Positions 60,533-64,000 of a DNA stretch of 64,000 nt are shown one piece after another. Below the pieces are notes generated by a model. That model had not been told where the DNA came from, did not search any database, and saw only the letters and a program-made list of their open reading frames with translations. Made by a program: the position numbers and the translations under genes. The stretch comes from Vreelandella titanicae BH1 (GTDB lineage Bacteria; Pseudomonadota; Gammaproteobacteria; Pseudomonadales; Halomonadaceae): contig NZ_AOPO01000009.1 of assembly GCF_000336575.1 (NCBI RefSeq), positions 1 to 64,000 of the forward strand. Reading direction: 5' to 3'. How positions within the stretch are numbered: position 1 is the stretch's first letter; every line of letters begins with the position of its first letter.

Positions 60533-61288
60533 TTACTCAGCAAAGAAAACATTAAGTACGTGATCCAGATGCACTTCCATAGCACGACGAGCAGCCGCCG
60601 GGTCACGTTCTTCAATGGCTTCAACGATGCGCTTATGGTCATCCTGGGAGCGCTGCGGCATATCTGTTTCCATAAAGAGTTCCTGGAGTCGACGAAACAT
60701 GGCGCCGTACTTGTGGCCAAGCAGATGCTTGATGACAAGTGCGTAGGCCGCGTTGCCTGAGGCCTCAGCAATACGAATATGCAGTAATCGATCTCCGGCG
60801 CAGTTGCGCCCGCCATTGGCGTTGTCAGACACATTCCGCTCAAATGCCAAACGGATCGCTTTCATATCCTCTTCAGTGGCGTTCATGGCTGCTAACGCGG
60901 CAATTTCCGGTTCCAGATAGCGGCGCGTCTGGAGAAGTGAAAAGGGCGGGATCTCTTCGTCCAGATTGAGCTCAATTTCGCTCTCGAACTCTGGGTCTAT
61001 TGCCCAGGGCTCGGTTCGAGCGGCTGCGCGCATCACCGACTCCATGGGAGTGGAACGCGATTCAAGCACCACGACACCATGGCCGACTCGAACAGCTACC
61101 TGCCCAACCACTTCGAGAGCAATCAAGGCCTCTCTCACTGAAGCCCGACTAACGCCAAGAGCTTGGGCAAGCTCTCGCTCGGGGGGTAACAGCGTTCCTG
61201 GGGGAAACTCACCATCATTGATTAACTGCTGTAATTGATCAGCAATCTGGCGATAGAGGCGCTGCGAGCGGATGGTTTGAATCGGCAT
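60533..61288 (-). CDS. GntR family regulator, FadR/FCD type
   Basis: A 251-residue regulator. The winged helix is at about 8-75 (PPERELAQALGVSRASVREA, LIALEVVGQVAVRVGHG) and the FCD domain at about 95-240 (RRYLEPEIAALAAMNATEED, DRLLHIRIAEASGN, DDHKRIVEAIEERD). It is divergent from the SDR-FAH-dehydrogenase operon, with 248 bp between, and probably regulates it. Confidence 0.88.
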   Translation of the reverse strand: MPIQTIRSQRLYRQIADQLQQLINDGEFPPGTLLPPERELAQALGVSRASVREALIALEVVGQVAVRVGHGVVVLESRSTPMESVMRAAARTEPWAIDPEFESEIELNLDEEIPPFSLLQTRRYLEPEIAALAAMNATEEDMKAIRLAFERNVSDNANGGRNCAGDRLLHIRIAEASGNAAYALVIKHLLGHKYGAMFRRLQELFMETDMPQRSQDDHKRIVEAIEERDPAAARRAMEVHLDHVLNVFFAE

Positions 61289-61422
61289 TCGTGGTGTTTC
61301 CTATCCGTTTCACTGGTGTTTTTCGACTAAAGTTGATGGCTACTAAAGTTTATTCCCAAAAGCTGCTATTTGGCCTTTTGAGGCTTGTCAGGGTCAAAGT
61401 TTCTCGCTCATACTCGGCTCAT

Positions 61423-61433
61423 TGGTCAGGCCA
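61423..61433. promoter_or_regulatory. FadR-type operator in the divergent region
   Basis: TGGTCAGGCCA is an imperfect TGGTC-N-GACCA palindrome, the form typical for FCD-type GntR regulators. Next to it CATTAGG (61432-61438) and CCTAATG (61455-61461) form a second inverted pair. Confidence 0.5.
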
Positions 61434-61536
61434 TTAGGTGTCTGGATGATTTGGCCTAATGTATGTTCCCACTCTTTTCAAGGTCGTGCCACAGCTTTTA
61501 GGGGCGCGCCTTAGCCGTTAGGGATGTGCAAATAAC

Positions 61537-62277
61537 ATGAGACTCAAGAACAAAACTGCACTGATCACCGCCGCTGCAAACGGCATTGGGCGTGCTAGCG
61601 TCGAGCGCTTTGTTGCCGAGGGCGCACGCGTATTCGCGACAGATATCGATATTGCCAGCTTAGAAGGTATACCGGGTGTTGAAGCTTATCGCCTGGACGT
61701 CACGGATAGCCAAGCGATCCACCATTTAGCCGCTTCACTGCCAGCCTTGGATGTACTGTTTAACTGCGCCGGTATGGTGGCAGGTGGCAGCGTACTCGAA
61801 TGCGACGAGGCCACTTGGCAGCGATCGATGGATCTGAATGTCACTTCAATGTTTCATACCTTGCAGGCTTTTTTACCGGGCATGTTGGCAAAAGAGAGTG
61901 GCAGCATCATCAACATGGCTTCCCTGGCATCTAGCATTAAAGGAGTTGCTAATCGCTGCGCTTACGGTACCTCTAAAGCCGCGGTGATCGGACTGACCAA
62001 GTCAGTCGCCGCCGACTTTATGACCCAGGGAATTCGCTGCAATGCGATCTGCCCTGGCACCGTTGAGTCTCCCTCTCTCAAACAGCGTATTGCTGAGCAG
62101 GCACGTAAAGAGGGGCGCAGTGATGCAGAGGTGCTAGCCTCTTTTATTGCCCGTCAGCCAATGGGTAGGCTGGGGCGAGTGGAGGAAGTGGCTGCGCTGG
62201 CGGCTTTCCTGGCTTGTGATGAATCGCAGTTTATTACCGGCACCACGCAATTGATCGATGGTGGTTGGGCTAACTGA
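61537..62277 (+). CDS. SDR, probable 2-keto-3-deoxy-L-fuconate dehydrogenase
   Basis: A 246-residue classical SDR: nucleotide loop TAAANGIGRA (11-20), VFATDID acidic end (NAD preference), NCAG, S129, and YGTSK with Y143 and K147. GVANRCAYGTSKAAVIGLTK and CPGTVESPSLKQRI closely fit the 2-keto-3-deoxy-L-fuconate dehydrogenase group. It would oxidise the C4 hydroxyl to give 2,4-diketo-3-deoxy-L-fuconate, the substrate for the next gene. Confidence 0.82.
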   Translation: MRLKNKTALITAAANGIGRASVERFVAEGARVFATDIDIASLEGIPGVEAYRLDVTDSQAIHHLAASLPALDVLFNCAGMVAGGSVLECDEATWQRSMDLNVTSMFHTLQAFLPGMLAKESGSIINMASLASSIKGVANRCAYGTSKAAVIGLTKSVAADFMTQGIRCNAICPGTVESPSLKQRIAEQARKEGRSDAEVLASFIARQPMGRLGRVEEVAALAAFLACDESQFITGTTQLIDGGWAN

Positions 62278-62299
62278 TTACTTCAGAAGGAATAACAAT

Positions 62300-63142
62300 A
62301 TGAAACTTTTACGCTTTGGAACGCTGGGCCAGGAAAAGCCGGGCATTCTCGATAGTCAGGGTAAGGTGCGTGATCTGTCCGCTCTCGTTAGCGATGTTGC
62401 CGGTGATGTATTGAGCGACGAAGGGTTGCAGAAACTTCGCGATGTGGATCTCTCTATATTGCCAGAGGTCGCGGCTGATGTACGTCTGGGGCCTTGTGTT
62501 GGTCAGGTGGGCAAGTTTATTTGTATTGGTCTCAACTACTCCGATCACGCAGCAGAAACCGGCGCCGAGGTTCCCCCTGAGCCGGTCATTTTCAATAAGT
62601 GGACAAGCGCTATCTGTGGTCCCAATGACAATGTGGAGATCCCCCGTGGCTCCAAAAAGACCGATTGGGAAGTCGAGCTTGGGGTAATTATTGGAAAGGG
62701 TGGTCGTTACATTGATGAAGCTGAGGCGATGTTACATGTGGCGGGGTTCTGCATAGTTAATGATGTGTCTGAACGCGAGTTTCAGTTGGAGCGCAGTGGT
62801 ACTTGGGACAAGGGCAAAGGCTGCGATACGTTTGGCCCCTTAGGGCCCTGGTTAGTTACCCGTGATGAGATTGCTGACCCACACCAGTTAGGTATGTGGC
62901 TTGAGGTAGACGGCCAGCGTTACCAGGACGGCAATACGCGCACCATGGTGTATCAAGTGCCTTTTCTGATCAGTTACTTGAGCCGTTTTATGAGTTTGCA
63001 GCCTGGCGATGTTATCTCCACCGGCACACCTCCCGGTGTGGGTATGGGCCAGAAGCCCGCCGTTTACCTTCGTGATGGACAGCAAATGCGTTTAGGTATT
63101 GAGGGCTTAGGTGTGCAGCGGCAGCGGGTCGTTCAGGCCTAA
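62300..63142 (+). CDS. Fumarylacetoacetate hydrolase family protein (2,4-diketo-3-deoxy-L-fuconate hydrolase type)
   Basis: About 280 residues from MKLLRF at 62300 behind GAAGGAATAAC; the frame opens at 62258 inside the SDR gene. FAH motifs: FICIGLNYSDHAAETG, the metal ligands in WEVELGVIIGKGGRYI, DVSEREFQ and STGTPPGVGMG. Such enzymes hydrolyse acylpyruvates; here pyruvate plus L-lactate from the SDR product is the likely reaction. 22 bp after the SDR. Confidence 0.85.
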   Translation: MKLLRFGTLGQEKPGILDSQGKVRDLSALVSDVAGDVLSDEGLQKLRDVDLSILPEVAADVRLGPCVGQVGKFICIGLNYSDHAAETGAEVPPEPVIFNKWTSAICGPNDNVEIPRGSKKTDWEVELGVIIGKGGRYIDEAEAMLHVAGFCIVNDVSEREFQLERSGTWDKGKGCDTFGPLGPWLVTRDEIADPHQLGMWLEVDGQRYQDGNTRTMVYQVPFLISYLSRFMSLQPGDVISTGTPPGVGMGQKPAVYLRDGQQMRLGIEGLGVQRQRVVQA

Positions 63143-63165
63143 ACATAACGAGGAGAAGCGCGCTT

Positions 63166-64000
63166 ATGGAAGTGCTTATCTGTTCAAAGCCGCAACATCT
63201 GGAGCTGCGTCACGCTTCTAAGCCAGAGTGTGCCTCTGGGCATGCCGTGGTACGGATACGCCGTATCGGTATCTGCGGAACGGATATTCATGCATATGGT
63301 GGCAATCAACCCTATTTTGAATATCCCAGGGTGTTAGGCCATGAGCTTGCCGGTGAGATAGTCGAAGTCGCTGATGACCATGACCAGCACTTACTGGGCA
63401 AGCAGGTTTATGTCATACCCTACCTGCATTGTGGTGAATGCCGTGCCTGCCAGCAGCATAAAACCAACTGCTGCCAGAACATGCAGGTTATTGGCGTACA
63501 TCAAGATGGTGGCATGGCGGAGTACCTGACCGTACCTACCACTCACTTAGTGGTATCTGAAACCCTTAGCATCGATCAATTGGCCCTGGTGGAGTGCATG
63601 GCAATTGGTGCTCACGCTGTAAGGCGTAGCGTGCTACAAGCGGATGAATTAGCCGTCATCGTGGGTGCGGGGCCTATTGGTATGGGCGTACTCCAGGTCG
63701 CTAAAAGCCAGGGGGCGCGTACCTTGATGGTGGATACCAATCCATCACGTCTGGCTTTTTGCCGTGACGTACTGGGTGCCGATGCGGTGGCGAACCCTCA
63801 GGAAGTGGAAGTGGCTGCACAGATCAGCAAGCTAAATGGCGGTGCGTTAGCAGATGTGGTGTTTGATGCCACAGGGAGCCCTCGTGCTATGGAGGCTGGG
63901 TTCGATCTGGTGGGGCATGGCGGTTGCTATGTTCTGGTGAGTATAGTCAAAGCAGATATTACCTTCAGTGATCCTGATTTCCACAAGAAAGAGTTGACCT
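63166..64000 (+). CDS. Zinc-dependent sugar/alcohol dehydrogenase (3' end outside window)
   Basis: The frame is open from ATG 63166 (RBS AGGAGAAGCG) to the window end, so 278 residues are visible of an expected 340. Catalytic zinc ligands C37 and H59-E60 (GICGTD, LGHELAG), structural cysteines C89, C92, C95 and C103, and the NAD loop GAGPIG are present. Its place after the SDR and FAH genes suggests oxidation of a 6-deoxy sugar or sugar acid such as L-fucose or L-galactonate. Confidence 0.85.
   Translation, partial: MEVLICSKPQHLELRHASKPECASGHAVVRIRRIGICGTDIHAYGGNQPYFEYPRVLGHELAGEIVEVADDHDQHLLGKQVYVIPYLHCGECRACQQHKTNCCQNMQVIGVHQDGGMAEYLTVPTTHLVVSETLSIDQLALVECMAIGAHAVRRSVLQADELAVIVGAGPIGMGVLQVAKSQGARTLMVDTNPSRLAFCRDVLGADAVANPQEVEVAAQISKLNGGALADVVFDATGSPRAMEAGFDLVGHGGCYVLVSIVKADITFSDPDFHKKELT

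Overview
The window looks like a chromosomal segment of a halophilic gammaproteobacterium, most probably Halomonas or a close relative. This is inferred from protein style: acidic proteins, L-carnitine/betaine catabolism, tripartite TRAP uptake systems, an enolase-type D-mannonate dehydratase, CmoM and RsmC. No rRNA, tRNA, insertion sequence, prophage or CRISPR array was recognised. Genes are dense and mostly in tight operons with overlapping stop and start codons.

Layout. (1) 1-6.8 kb: the 3' part of a giant secreted or surface repeat protein with Calx-beta-like and CBM6/35-like modules and a 774-bp tandem repeat, closed by a strong terminator and followed by a SapC-family gene. (2) 7.8-10.2 kb: small housekeeping or envelope genes (CreA, CAP domain, PNPOx-like, DUF333 lipoprotein, small membrane protein). 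(3) 10.3-17.7 kb: the most unusual block, a complete GAK-type cassette: amphi-Trp small protein, PPP-type phosphatase, histidine phosphatase, HprK-related kinase B, ATP-grasp enzyme, PhoU-like/APH-like kinase, and a divergent CofD-like protein. Its substrate and purpose are unknown as far as I know. (4) 17.7-23.1 kb: an L-carnitine regulon (CdhR, CaiX, CdhCAB, a hydrolase) whose two promoters share helically phased TGWC repeats. (5) 23.1-29.0 kb: an AttEFGH-like ABC exporter with a lipocalin-like lipoprotein, and an HDOD-GGDEF protein.

(6) 29.4-41.3 kb: a hexuronate/aldonate island with a GntR regulator, TRAP system 1, UxaC, ManD, a zinc sugar-acid dehydrogenase, TRAP system 2 and UxuB. (7) 41.3-47.1 kb: a D-amino-acid module with a sodium symporter, RidA, an N-acyl-D-amino-acid deacylase, an RpiR regulator and a divergent fold-III PLP enzyme of the D-serine dehydratase/D-threonine aldolase group. 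(8) 47.1-56.5 kb: IclR, KduD, KduI and TRAP system 3, then a HAD phosphatase, a 2-hydroxyacid dehydrogenase, KdgK and a LacI regulator. Routes 6 and 8 meet at 2-keto-3-deoxygluconate (KDG), which KdgK would phosphorylate; the KDPG aldolase is not in the window. (9) 56.6-60.5 kb: a PilZ plus degenerate HD-GYP protein, CmoM and RsmC. (10) 60.5-64 kb: the start of an L-fuconate-type pathway (GntR regulator, 2-keto-3-deoxy-L-fuconate dehydrogenase-like SDR, FAH-family hydrolase, a zinc dehydrogenase cut by the window end).

All assignments come from reading translated sequence and motifs by eye; no database search was run. Operators and hairpins are read from symmetry and position only.
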